64,000 nt of DNA. It comes from Diaminobutyricibacter sp. McL0608. Its GTDB lineage: Bacteria > Actinomycetota > Actinomycetes > Actinomycetales > Microbacteriaceae. The stretch lies in NCBI RefSeq assembly GCF_039613825.1, contig NZ_CP154826.1, positions 3,224,001-3,288,000 on the forward strand, given 5' to 3'. The notes under the pieces are model-generated. The model made no database searches, was not told the origin of the DNA, and saw only the letters and a list, made by a program, of their open reading frames with translations. Of the stretch, positions 51,746-60,565 are shown piece by piece. How positions within the stretch are numbered: the first letter of the stretch is position 1; every line of letters begins with the position of its first letter. Made by a program: the position numbers and the translations under genes.

Positions 51746-52518
51746 CCATCGATCGACAACACCCCGGCGCCACGGACCCAGCCATCATGGACCCGGTTCC
51801 TCTCCGCGGGCTGCACGGACATCTCCTTGAGCGGCTGGGCACAGCGATCGCTGACGGGTCGCTGGCTCCCGGCGAGCAGATCGTCCCTGAATCGCTCGCC
51901 CACTCCGTGTCCGTCTCCAGGACCGTCGTCCGGGAGGTGCTGAAAGTGCTGGAATCGAAAGGCCTGGTGACGGCCCGGCAGCGCAAGGGTACGCGGGTGT
52001 CTCCGGAGCACGAGTGGAATGTCCTCGATCCTGATGTGATCCGCTGGCGATCGAGCGGACCCAGCTCAGCACGCCAGCTTGCCGAACTGCTCGCGCTCCG
52101 TGGCGCCATCGAGCCGCTGGCCGCACGCACGGCGAGCGAGGCCGCTACCGAGGACGACCTCCGCACCCTCGACGGCTGGTTGACCGAGATGGATACCGCG
52201 GTCACCAACCAGGACTGGGCGGCGTTCACGGACGCCGACGTCTCGTTCCATCGGGCGCTGCTGCACGCGAGCGGCAGCCTGGCGATTGAACGCATCGCCG
52301 ATCCGATCGAGGCCGCGATACGTGTCCGGCACCGGCTCCAGCTCGTCCCGGCGACGCTGTCCGCCGAAATGACCCAGCGCCATCGTGACATCGTCGACGC
52401 CATCCGTGACCACGACAGCAGCAGCGCCGAGGCCGCATCGCGGCGGATCGTGGATGTCGCGGGTTACGAAACGATGACCACGCTCTCCGCCCGCCTCGGC
52501 GGTACGGTCGCCCCGTGA
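51742..52518 (+). CDS. GntR/FadR-family regulator (2)
   Basis: This 258-residue regulator has a winged-helix domain (LLERLGTAIADGSLAPGEQIVPESLAHSVSVSRTVVREVLKVLESKGLV) followed by an FCD domain with LRGAIEPLAARTASEAA, DADVSFHRALLHASGSLAIERI and RHRDIVDAIRDHDSSSAEAASRRI. The architecture is that of GntR proteins sensing sugar acids (DgoR, UxuR and relatives). The GTG overlaps the aldolase stop. It probably controls the divergent promoter at 48.1 kb and the GH101 gene through the shared AATACGATTA element; this is inference. Confidence 0.9.
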   Translation: MTIDRQHPGATDPAIMDPVPLRGLHGHLLERLGTAIADGSLAPGEQIVPESLAHSVSVSRTVVREVLKVLESKGLVTARQRKGTRVSPEHEWNVLDPDVIRWRSSGPSSARQLAELLALRGAIEPLAARTASEAATEDDLRTLDGWLTEMDTAVTNQDWAAFTDADVSFHRALLHASGSLAIERIADPIEAAIRVRHRLQLVPATLSAEMTQRHRDIVDAIRDHDSSSAEAASRRIVDVAGYETMTTLSARLGGTVAP

Positions 52519-53465
52519 GCCTCCGACTCGACGCGGTCTGCCTCGGCGAGACAATGGGGCAGTTCGTCCCCACCGATGGGCTCGGCGTCCAGGACTCGGT
52601 GGCCTTTGCACTGCACCAGGCCGGTGCGGAGTCCAACGTGGCGATCGGATTGAGCCGGCTGGGTCATCGCGTCGCCTTCTCGAGCCGTGTCGGAGACGAC
52701 GCCATCGGGAGACGGGTCACCGCTGCGATCGCAACGAGCGGGGTCGACACCTCGCTAGTCCGCGTCATGCGCGACCGCAGGACAGGCGTGTTCGTCAAGG
52801 ATCCGGGAGGCGGCTCCAGTGTCGTCGCCTACTATCGGTCAGGGTCCGCGGCGTCGTGTCTGAATCGCGACGATGTCGATGCCGCACTTCACAGGTCCCC
52901 CCGGCTCGTGCACCTGAGCGGGATCACCCCGGCTCTCTCCGCGAGCTGCGACGACGCCGTCGGCTACGCGATCGACCGGGCCAAGGGTATCGGTGCGACA
53001 GTGTCGTTCGACGTGAATCACCGGCCGGCACTGTGGCCGGGCGCGAACGCCGCACGCAGGCTCCAGGAACTCGCAGACGCGAGCGACGTGTGTTTCGTCG
53101 GTCTGGATGAGGCTGAGGAACTCTGGGGGATCCAAGATCCCAACGAGTTGCGCGCCCTTCTCCCCGGCCCTCGGGCACTCGTCGTGAAGGACGGGCCCCG
53201 GCGGGCAATCGCGTTCGAAGCCTCTGGCCCCGTCGTGGTCCCGGCGCTGCGCGTCGAGGTCGTCGAGGTCGTTGGCGCAGGCGACGCTTTCGCAGCAGGT
53301 TTCCTCTCGGCGTTTCTCCGCGGGCGTGGTGCCGGCGACTCGCTGCGCTCTGGGCACCTGCTCGCGCGCGCCGCGCTGCTGTCGCTCTCCGACCAAGGGG
53401 AGGCCCCGACGCCTTCTGAGCTGGCAGCATCCATCGACGACGGCTCACTCTGGGGAATTCAGTGA
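52515..53465 (+). CDS. kdgK: PfkB-family kinase, probable 2-keto-3-deoxygluconate kinase
   Basis: This 316-residue ribokinase-fold kinase has the N-terminal CLGETMGQFVP, substrate loop HQAGAESNVAIGLSRLGHRVAFSSRVGDDAIG, and the C-terminal catalytic motif VEVVGAGDAFAAGFLSAFL with the anion-hole GAGD. KDG kinases phosphorylate 2-keto-3-deoxy-gluconate (or -galactonate) made by the dehydratase upstream. The KDPG aldolase gene overlaps its stop by four bases, which strongly supports this pairing. Confidence 0.9.
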   Translation: MSLRLDAVCLGETMGQFVPTDGLGVQDSVAFALHQAGAESNVAIGLSRLGHRVAFSSRVGDDAIGRRVTAAIATSGVDTSLVRVMRDRRTGVFVKDPGGGSSVVAYYRSGSAASCLNRDDVDAALHRSPRLVHLSGITPALSASCDDAVGYAIDRAKGIGATVSFDVNHRPALWPGANAARRLQELADASDVCFVGLDEAEELWGIQDPNELRALLPGPRALVVKDGPRRAIAFEASGPVVVPALRVEVVEVVGAGDAFAAGFLSAFLRGRGAGDSLRSGHLLARAALLSLSDQGEAPTPSELAASIDDGSLWGIQ

Positions 53466-54070
53466 ATCTCGAAGAATCCCAAACCTATTTCGATAGCGGA
53501 TTCGCCGATCGGAAGACGATGGTGATCCTGCGCGGATTCGATGTACCGACGACCATCGAGCTCTGCCACCAGGCATGGGACGCCGGAATCCGGCTGGTTG
53601 AGATCCCGTTGCAGAACGAGGAGAGCGAACGCGCGCTTCGTGCGGCATGCGCAGAGGCCGCCTCGAACGGTCTCGACGTCGGTGCGGGGACGATCGTCTC
53701 GACTGAACTCGCCGACCGCGCCGCGGCCGCGGGTGCCGCCTTCACGGTCGCTCCCGGGACGGACCGAGACGTGTTGGCTTCGAGCGTCGGGCTCGGGCTG
53801 CCGCACCTTCCGGGCGTCGGCACGGCAAGTGAAGTGCAGGCGCTCGATGCAATCGGCATCCGCTGGGTCAAGGCCTTTCCTGCCGACGCCCTGGGCCCCG
53901 CATGGGTGAAGGGGATTCTGGGACCGTTCCCGAGCGCTCGGATCGTCGCCACCGGCGGCATCGACGGCGACAACGCCGACGCATTCCTGACCGCGGGCGC
54001 GGCGGCCGTGTCGCTAGGCTCCTCGTTCGCAAAGCTCGACAGGGAGCGACTGCGTACGATCGGCAGATGA
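53462..54070 (+). CDS. eda: KDPG/KDPGal aldolase
   Basis: This 202-residue class I aldolase has the family's E47 in RLVEIPLQ, the phosphate-binding and wall motifs VGAGTIVS, FTVAPGTD and HLPGVGTASEV, and the Schiff-base lysine K137 in RWVKAFPADALG. It splits phosphorylated 2-keto-3-deoxy acids to pyruvate and glyceraldehyde-3-phosphate, ending the Entner-Doudoroff-like route of this operon. The GTG start overlaps the kinase stop. A large hairpin follows 24 bases after its stop. Confidence 0.93.
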   Translation: MNLEESQTYFDSGFADRKTMVILRGFDVPTTIELCHQAWDAGIRLVEIPLQNEESERALRAACAEAASNGLDVGAGTIVSTELADRAAAAGAAFTVAPGTDRDVLASSVGLGLPHLPGVGTASEVQALDAIGIRWVKAFPADALGPAWVKGILGPFPSARIVATGGIDGDNADAFLTAGAAAVSLGSSFAKLDRERLRTIGR

Positions 54071-54093
54071 TCGGCTGATGACATCGGAGATCG

Positions 54094-54133
54094 GTGAGAG
54101 CTGCAACCCGAACGGACGGGTCGCAGCTCTCAC
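54094..54133. terminator. Bidirectional hairpin terminator between eda and the GH101 gene
   Basis: GTGAGAGCTGCAACCCG (54094-54110) pairs with CGGGTCGCAGCTCTCAC (54117-54133), with one mismatch and a six-base loop. It sits between two converging genes, 24 bases after the aldolase stop and ten bases before the end of the GH101 gene. It lacks a long T run but is very stable, and it probably stops transcription from both sides. Confidence 0.75.
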
Positions 54134-54143
54134 TACTTCTACC

Positions 54144-57100
54144 TCAGCTCCCGCAGTGGAACATCGCATTCGCCCAGTCGCCGTGGTCGTTTCCGTTTCC
54201 GTCGCCACCATCGTTCGTCTGAAGTTGCACCGTGTGCGCACCGGTCAGCGGCACAGTGATCGTCTGTGGCGCCGTGGCTGGGGTGAAAGCGCCGCTCGAG
54301 AAGACGGTGGCGCCGTCTGCGACAACCGCGAAGGCGACCGAGCCTCGTGCCGGCTCCTCGTGGTCGAGCCCGATCGTGGCGGTCAGCGAAGTGCATTTGC
54401 CGCCCAGGTCGTAGGTTATGACCGCTGGCGTTCCCGCAAATGGCGCGGCACCGAGGCCTTTGGGGTAGACCGTGCCGCCGAGCGTGATGGCGTTACCGTC
54501 GCCGGCGAGGTCCTCTCCGAGGCTGTGATCGCGTTCGACCGAGCCCCATCCGTTCGTTGTCGACGTCCATTGCAGATCGCTGGCGTAGACGTCTGCCGTG
54601 GGTGGCGGGGACGTGAACTTCTTGGTCGTCATTGCGAACAGGTGCAGATTCGGCGCATCAGGCAGTGTGACCGCCTTTACCGTCTTCCCGTCGTCGAGCG
54701 GGACGGTGTTGTAGAAGACGTCGTAGTGCGTGCCTTGGTGGGTGTGGCCGGCGGGGCTGTTGTTGCCGTCGCTGTCGATCACGACCTGGGAACCGAAATG
54801 GCTGAGGTTGTCGCCCGTCCAGCTCGGCAGGCCGACGACCGCACTGGACGATGAGCCGTCCGTATAGGTGACGATGATAGTTCCTTGTACTGCGGTGGTG
54901 GCCGACCCGAGAACGGCCAGCGCCCCACTTCCGTTGATGCTGATGGTCTGGCCCTCCGCACTGACATTGTCCGGCTCACCGGACGGCACGTCTGGCCAGG
55001 AGAAGGCGGTGCCGTCGTGGGTGATCGTTGCGCCCGGGGTTGCCCCGGCGGCCGCAAGGGACTGCGCTGAGAAGCTGTCCCCACCGCTGCCGTCGAACGC
55101 GCCGGACGCGGTTTTCGCATCATCCGTGATGCCGACGTTGTTATACGCGTCGGCCAGGGACCCGTACGCTACCTGCGCATTGGTCGACATGGCGACGCCG
55201 ATCGCCTTCCCGTTCCAGCTGTAATCGGCGCGGGCCGTCAACACATTGTCACCCGCACTCGCCTGGCTCGGTACAGCGACATCGTAGGTGGCAGTTGCCG
55301 TGCCACCGTCTGGAACGTTCGCCGCCTTGCCGCTCGAGGTTGGGTTGGTGGCCCAACCGTCAGGTGCGGCCAGAGAAAGATGGACACTCGTTTCCGGTTC
55401 CGTACTCGTGTTGGTGAAGGTGACGGTCACCGTGCTGGTCGTGCCCCCGGGAAGCTGGTTCGGCGTTACCGTCAGAGTTGACAGTGCCTTGCCTGCGTCC
55501 GTCGGAGCGGCAGGCCCGAGGTCGTCCACGACCAGGTTGTCGATCGTCGATGCGCCGTTGGTGTCGGAGTTCTGATTGAGCGCCAGGTAGGCGGGCTGCG
55601 ATCCAGCGACGAAGGTTGTATCGATGGACGCGTGCGGTGCTGACGTCTGAGGAGGCAGACTATCCGTCCAACCGGCCGGTTTCGGCCCATCTTTCGGCGC
55701 GGACGTCAAGCCACGATCGGTTGTCTGGGCGAGAGGTACATCCACGATCGGCGCGTCTGCACCATCGGCATCGACCTGGAAGTCATAGAGGCCCGTGGCG
55801 TCGGACTGGTAGTCCAACCGGACTCGGTAGGCGTGCCCTGGCTGAAAGTTGATCGTTCCCGGCCAGGTTCGGTACTGCAGCCCGGCACCGTTGTTGATGC
55901 TCTCCAGCGAATACTTTCCACTGATCGTGTCGCGCGTGTAGCCCGGATTGGTCTCCGAAAGGATCAGACTGGGCTCGCTCGATTTGCCGATGATGAAGGG
56001 CCCGAAGCTTCCTCCGTCGGGGTGTTCGAAGTCTTCGGTGTAGAAATGCCCACCGATCTGGTGGTTCGCGCCGTCGTCCAACTGCACGCGAACGTCAGTG
56101 AACTGCACGACGTTCGAACCGGAACTGGCGGCGCCGATCAGGCGAAGGTTGGCCTCGGAGCTGCCGCTGCTCTTGGGTAGGGTGAACAAAACCTTGAGCT
56201 GCTGAAATTCTTGTCCAGCAAGTCGGTTGTCAAGGTCGTCTTGCACGGGCGGGGGCGCGTCGATTGACGCGCTGACGGCTTTTCCGCCGAAGCCACTGAC
56301 GCTGATCGTGGCCGTCCGATGCCCTTGCACGTTGACATAGGCGGACGCGGCATAGGTGTGCCCCGGTTTCAGCCCGGTGAGTTTTTGGCTGACCTGCCCC
56401 TCGGCGGCTCCACTGATCTTGAGGTTTTGGAACCCGTTCGAGTCTGTGACGATCTGTACGCCCTTGGTGTTTCCCGCAGAGGACGCTGGCGTCCATGCCT
56501 GGAAAGAGCCGCTGAAGAACTCTCCATCCTTTGCGATCGTTCCCGCCCCGAAATCGACCGACTGGGCGGTGCTCCGCGTGATCACCGGGGAACCAGTGTT
56601 GCTTCCGTTCGCCGTGGGGTCGGTGATGTGCGGTGCGTCGATCGGGCGCTGTGGATACAGCACGTACGGCGTGTTCGCTGCGATCTGTACGCTGACCGTG
56701 CCGTTGTGTACCGGCAGAACTCCCGCCTTGACTTTCCCGGTGTCCGTTAGCCGGTACAGCGTGACCTCGTGCTGCCCCGACCAGCTCTTGGGCAGCGTCC
56801 AGGTGCGGGATTTGCCGCTGTCACTCCAGGCATAGATCTTCTGCTCGCCTTGCGCCGACCAGGGCAGGAAGATGTTGTTGCCGTCGCGTTCGAGCGTTCC
56901 GTCCTTCCAGATCTGGGGTGTGGGTCCGTTCATCGTGGCCTTGACGCCGCCGGTGAAATCGATCTCGTTCGCGGCCCACTTGGTGATCTGGAAGTTTTGC
57001 AGGTACTTGGTCGGGAGATTGTTTGTGAAGACTTGAGCGATCTCCTTGCTGACGGAATTGGCGCTGTGCCAACCCATGAAGCTTGCGTTGTTCTGCTCGC

Positions 57101-58667
57101 CGCCGAGCATCGGCTGACTGTTCTGGATCCAGGCATCAGCGTTCGAGTTATCGATGAAGCGGAGGATCTGGCTGTTGATGCCGACATCGTTGTATTCGTT
57201 GGAGTCGTGGTACCAGGTGGCGTCAGGCCACATGTAGGTGGGGAATTCGGTGTAGATCGGGATGCCGTGGGAGTTCACAGCGTTGGCTCCCTTCCAGGCG
57301 TTCCAATCCTCGCCGAAGAACGCATCTGAGTAGATGAAACCCAGGTCGGGGACCTGCTGCAGCAACGCGCCGATCCGTGCGGCGTAGTCCCCGTTGGCCT
57401 GATCGGCCGTCATGTCCATTGCGTACTGGGTGTCCCCGTAGATGTAAGCCGGAGTCGGGGCGGTCGGATCAGTGGTCTTGTCCCACCGGAAGGCATCCGA
57501 GCGCGGCGCCTCGGCGGTGTCGTTGATGTGCACTCCGACGATCGCGTTGTACTGCTTGGCGTGGCTGACGACGTACTGGATGTCGGAAAGGCCGCCGGCG
57601 GCTTCGTTGTAATGGCCGGCGAAGTCCGGGTGGGCCGAGTCGTGGCCTTGGTCCTGGTATCCCTTCAGTTCGATCGATTGCCCGAGACCGTCTGTGAGGA
57701 GGCTCACCTTCTTGATGTCGTCCAGGGTTTTGATGAACGGATTCTGGGCCTGGCTCTCGAAGTTCAACGCGATCTGCGAGACGACGTTGTTCTTCGTCGC
57801 AGCGGCGCCCGTCGGTAGCGGCTGAATCTCGCGATAGGCAATCGCCGCGTCCTGCCAGTCCAGAGTCCTGTCGCCGTTGCGGTCACCCGTCACGACAACT
57901 TTCACTTCAGGCAGGGCGACGACTTTGCCGTCCGGTCCACGGTACGTCCAGGTATTGCTCGCCGCGCTCGTCTGCTTCCCCGAGCTGGCCTGGGTCGTTT
58001 GGACCAGCAGGTTGCCGTAGGTCTGGATGGCGTTGGAAACAACGCCCGCGGCGATATCTTTCGTGTTGAAAAGGGCGACGCTCGACTGATGTGGCGCGGT
58101 CTCGACGCTGCGATCCGCGACGGATTTCAGGTTGTCAAGGTCGGGACCCGGTGCGTAGTTGGTCCGGTAGACGGTCGCATCCGAGACGGTTGCTCCGGTC
58201 TGATCGCTGTTCAGCGAGATCAGCTGCTGGCCAGGGATCCCGATCGTCGTGACCTTCGTCGCCCCTGTCTCATCCACCTTGGTGATCTTGAAATCGACGA
58301 CATCGTCTCGCACGGACAAGCGCGCAGTCAGGGTGACTCCGATCGATTCGATAGCCACGACGTAGTCAACGTGATCCTTCGCTGGCGCGGAAGTAACGGA
58401 TGGCGTGTACATCGTCCCGTTGATCTGAACTTGCGGCGCGGTTCCTTCGTGTCCGGAAAGCACCCCACCGGTCGGCAGCCAGGTGTACTCGAGAACATCG
58501 GGGAAGTCTGCTGCAAGCTGAACCGAAAGTCGGGGCGACGCGATGGTCAGGGTGGAATCGTCTGCCGCGTCAGCGCGAGACGGCGATTGCACGCCCACCA
58601 CCGCGGAGGCGATGAGCCCGAGACTGAGGACAACGGCTGTACTGCGTGCGGGACGGAGCCAAATCAT
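54144..58667 (-). CDS. Secreted GH101 endo-alpha-N-acetylgalactosaminidase-like enzyme
   Basis: This 1507-residue protein has a signal peptide (STAVVLSLGLIASAVVGVQS...ADA). A GH101-type catalytic part covers about residues 40-700: KGYQDQGHDSAHPDFAGHYNEAAGG, candidate nucleophile D448 in FIYSDAFFGEDW and candidate acid/base in GIPIYTEFPTYMW. Beta-sandwich domains follow, then a NEW3-type alpha-galactosidase-associated domain (about 1080-1170, PNQLPGGTTSTVTVTFTN) and a C-terminal NPCBM/CBM51-like domain (VYASDLQWTSTTNGWGSVERD to LDHEEP). GH101 enzymes release the Gal-GalNAc disaccharide from O-glycans. There is no LPxTG anchor. An ATG at 58667 (GAGGA upstream) is preferred over a TTG six bases earlier. 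Confidence 0.88.
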   Translation of the reverse strand: MIWLRPARSTAVVLSLGLIASAVVGVQSPSRADAADDSTLTIASPRLSVQLAADFPDVLEYTWLPTGGVLSGHEGTAPQVQINGTMYTPSVTSAPAKDHVDYVVAIESIGVTLTARLSVRDDVVDFKITKVDETGATKVTTIGIPGQQLISLNSDQTGATVSDATVYRTNYAPGPDLDNLKSVADRSVETAPHQSSVALFNTKDIAAGVVSNAIQTYGNLLVQTTQASSGKQTSAASNTWTYRGPDGKVVALPEVKVVVTGDRNGDRTLDWQDAAIAYREIQPLPTGAAATKNNVVSQIALNFESQAQNPFIKTLDDIKKVSLLTDGLGQSIELKGYQDQGHDSAHPDFAGHYNEAAGGLSDIQYVVSHAKQYNAIVGVHINDTAEAPRSDAFRWDKTTDPTAPTPAYIYGDTQYAMDMTADQANGDYAARIGALLQQVPDLGFIYSDAFFGEDWNAWKGANAVNSHGIPIYTEFPTYMWPDATWYHDSNEYNDVGINSQILRFIDNSNADAWIQNSQPMLGGEQNNASFMGWHSANSVSKEIAQVFTNNLPTKYLQNFQITKWAANEIDFTGGVKATMNGPTPQIWKDGTLERDGNNIFLPWSAQGEQKIYAWSDSGKSRTWTLPKSWSGQHEVTLYRLTDTGKVKAGVLPVHNGTVSVQIAANTPYVLYPQRPIDAPHITDPTANGSNTGSPVITRSTAQSVDFGAGTIAKDGEFFSGSFQAWTPASSAGNTKGVQIVTDSNGFQNLKISGAAEGQVSQKLTGLKPGHTYAASAYVNVQGHRTATISVSGFGGKAVSASIDAPPPVQDDLDNRLAGQEFQQLKVLFTLPKSSGSSEANLRLIGAASSGSNVVQFTDVRVQLDDGANHQIGGHFYTEDFEHPDGGSFGPFIIGKSSEPSLILSETNPGYTRDTISGKYSLESINNGAGLQYRTWPGTINFQPGHAYRVRLDYQSDATGLYDFQVDADGADAPIVDVPLAQTTDRGLTSAPKDGPKPAGWTDSLPPQTSAPHASIDTTFVAGSQPAYLALNQNSDTNGASTIDNLVVDDLGPAAPTDAGKALSTLTVTPNQLPGGTTSTVTVTFTNTSTEPETSVHLSLAAPDGWATNPTSSGKAANVPDGGTATATYDVAVPSQASAGDNVLTARADYSWNGKAIGVAMSTNAQVAYGSLADAYNNVGITDDAKTASGAFDGSGGDSFSAQSLAAAGATPGATITHDGTAFSWPDVPSGEPDNVSAEGQTISINGSGALAVLGSATTAVQGTIIVTYTDGSSSSAVVGLPSWTGDNLSHFGSQVVIDSDGNNSPAGHTHQGTHYDVFYNTVPLDDGKTVKAVTLPDAPNLHLFAMTTKKFTSPPPTADVYASDLQWTSTTNGWGSVERDHSLGEDLAGDGNAITLGGTVYPKGLGAAPFAGTPAVITYDLGGKCTSLTATIGLDHEEPARGSVAFAVVADGATVFSSGAFTPATAPQTITVPLTGAHTVQLQTNDGGDGNGNDHGDWANAMFHCGS

Positions 58668-58859
58668 GATCAATGATCCTCACCATTTAATCGTATTGTC
58701 AGATTATATGGATTGTGGCGTTGTCTTCCGTGTCTGTCAACAGTCAATCCCTCGCCCAATTGCCCGGGTGGACTTGCCGCACGCCGGGAGACGCGTACCG
58801 TCGGCCTCATTCCGGACCCCATGCGGGCCGGGCCACCTCGATCGAGAACGGAGAGAACA
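58668..58859. promoter_or_regulatory. Control region of the GH101 gene with AATACGATTA
   Basis: On the complement, TATAAT (58708-58703) is followed five bases later by AATACGATTA (58697-58688), the same ten bases that overlap the TATAAT at 48161 in the divergent promoter of the sugar-acid operon. No good -35 box is seen at 16-18 bases. The rest of the stretch, up to the small acidic protein gene, shows nothing else that I can support. Confidence 0.55.
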
Positions 58860-59084
58860 ATGGACGGCACGCACGAAGACGAACCGGTCGCCGACTTTGA
58901 CCAGACGAACGGGCGGGCGCCCGGCCTCGACGGAGAGGACGGAGCGATCGCGGACAGCGACACCGAGAAGCACGGGGTGCTCGCCGACCTGATCCAGGAC
59001 GTCGAGACCGGGTTCCAGGACCGCGACGACGACACGACAGACACGGACGCGGAGACCACCTATAGCGGGGAAGGCAAGCCCTGA
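58860..59084 (+). CDS. Small acidic hypothetical protein
   Basis: This 74-residue, strongly acidic protein (MDGTHEDEPVADFDQTNGRA, then DSDTEKHGVLADLIQDVETGFQDRDDDTTD) starts at ATG 58860 with GGAGA upstream. Composition and length suggest a disordered, stress-type actinobacterial small protein. I do not recognise a family. The upstream in-frame extension to 58713 is arginine-rich and unlikely to be translated. It is a single gene. Confidence 0.65.
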   Translation: MDGTHEDEPVADFDQTNGRAPGLDGEDGAIADSDTEKHGVLADLIQDVETGFQDRDDDTTDTDAETTYSGEGKP

Positions 59085-59502
59085 GAATCAACCTCCGTGC
59101 GGCCAACCAATTCGCCGGTCCTCGTCCACCACGCGACGACGATCCCGGAGCTGGGAAGCATCGAGAATCTCGGTCAGGCCGATCTGGAGCTAGAGGCCAA
59201 CCCGGACGGTCCATCGGCTACCCCATAATCGAACCGGCTAGGGTCACCTCGCATGCTCCTACTCCTGATCGCGGCTGATTTCGCCCCCTGCCCGCCGACC
59301 GGATGCGCGGCTAGCCTATGGGCATCACGCCAGGCGACCGGCCGGACCACATGATGCGGGCGGCAGTTACGGCTCCGCGGGCGTGCTCGGCTCGGGCGCG
59401 ACGTGGTCTCGCGTCGCGCCCGAGCTTCTCATCTGTGATGTCAGCCCATAATCGACGAATCTTCACTTACCAAGTCCTTCAAGCCGGGCTACCGTTCGCT
59501 TC
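59085..59502. other. Intergenic stretch with one strong hairpin
   Basis: No convincing gene is present. A GTG frame at 59097-59228 would give 43 residues but has no clear ribosome site. The main structure is a hairpin: GCTCGGGCGCGACG (59390-59403) pairs perfectly with CGTCGCGCCCGAGC (59412-59425) across an eight-base loop, followed by TTCTC. It is probably an intrinsic terminator for the rightward transcript or a stable regulatory hairpin, 78 bases before the hydrolase gene. Confidence 0.6.
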
Positions 59503-60372
59503 ATGGCGGCACACATGTTCGAAGGCTTCCTCGAAGACAAGATCGACGTGGGGAGCGCAACCTTATTCGTGCGCCACTGCGACGGTGAGGCGCCCGTGGT
59601 GCTGCTCCACGGGCATCCCCGCACGTCGGCCACCTGGCACCGAGTTGCTCCGATGCTCAAGGACCACGGCTTCGCCGTCGTCTGCCCCGACCTCCGCGGC
59701 TACGGCCGCTCGAGCAAGCCGCCCACGACATCCGACCACGCGCCATACTCGAAGAGAGCGATGGCGAATGACATCGCGACGCTGATGACAACGCTCGGCC
59801 ACAACACGTTCGGTGTGGCCGGACACGATCGCGGTAGCTATGTCGCGCTCCGGCTCGCCCTCGACCATCCCGAGCGCGTGTCTGCGTTGGCCGTGCTCGA
59901 CGGCGTTCCGATCAGTGAAGCCCTCGCCCGGTGCGACGCGACCTTCGCGGAGGCCTGGTGGCACTGGTTCTTCTTCGCGCAGCCCGACAAGCCCGAACGC
60001 GCGATCAACGCTGACCCGGTGGCCTGGTACCGTCCCGATCGCGACCGGATGGGTGAGGAGAACTATGCAGAATGGCTGGCGGCGGTGAGCGACCCGCGCA
60101 CCGTCACCGCGATGCTCGAGGACTATCGAGCGGGCCTCGGAATTGACCGGGATGTCGAAGAAGCGGACTTGGCGGCGGGTCGCACCATCGCATCACCCGT
60201 TCTGCTTCTCTGGTCCACGCGAGACGACCTGGAAAGTCTTTATGGCGACCCGCTCGCTGTCTGGCGCGGATGGGCGACCGACCTTCGTGGTCGCGGCATC
60301 GACTCAGGCCATCACATGGCAGAGGAGGCACCAGAACAGCTCGCGGCAAGTCTCACCGAGTTCTTCCGTTGA
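59503..60372 (+). CDS. Alpha/beta hydrolase, fluoroacetate-dehalogenase-like
   Basis: This 289-residue alpha/beta hydrolase has the blocks of fluoroacetate dehalogenases: VVLLHGHPRTSATWHRVAPML, VVCPDLRGYGRSSKP, the nucleophile D109 in VAGHDRGSYVALRLALDHPERV, and the late catalytic His in DSGHHMAEEAPEQL. The fluoride-binding triad of characterised enzymes is matched by H154-W155 in WWHWFFFAQP and Y208 in LEDYRAG. Such enzymes hydrolyse fluoroacetate, and some act on other haloacids or epoxides. The physiological substrate in this organism is unknown. The gene stands alone. Confidence 0.82.
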   Translation: MAAHMFEGFLEDKIDVGSATLFVRHCDGEAPVVLLHGHPRTSATWHRVAPMLKDHGFAVVCPDLRGYGRSSKPPTTSDHAPYSKRAMANDIATLMTTLGHNTFGVAGHDRGSYVALRLALDHPERVSALAVLDGVPISEALARCDATFAEAWWHWFFFAQPDKPERAINADPVAWYRPDRDRMGEENYAEWLAAVSDPRTVTAMLEDYRAGLGIDRDVEEADLAAGRTIASPVLLLWSTRDDLESLYGDPLAVWRGWATDLRGRGIDSGHHMAEEAPEQLAASLTEFFR

Positions 60373-60565
60373 TCCGCGAGCCGAGGCCGAACATCAGCGC
60401 TGAGTACCAACGCGAGGCGGATTGTCGAGACGATAGCAGGGCCTCGACCTGGTCCTCGTCAATCACCTGCATGCCGCCGGTCCGCGCCGAGACGGCTGAT
60501 CGGAGGCTCCTGCCTGAGTCGCCCCGTGCAGAAGCCTCTTGAATCCGAATCAGTTCGTCGGAGAT

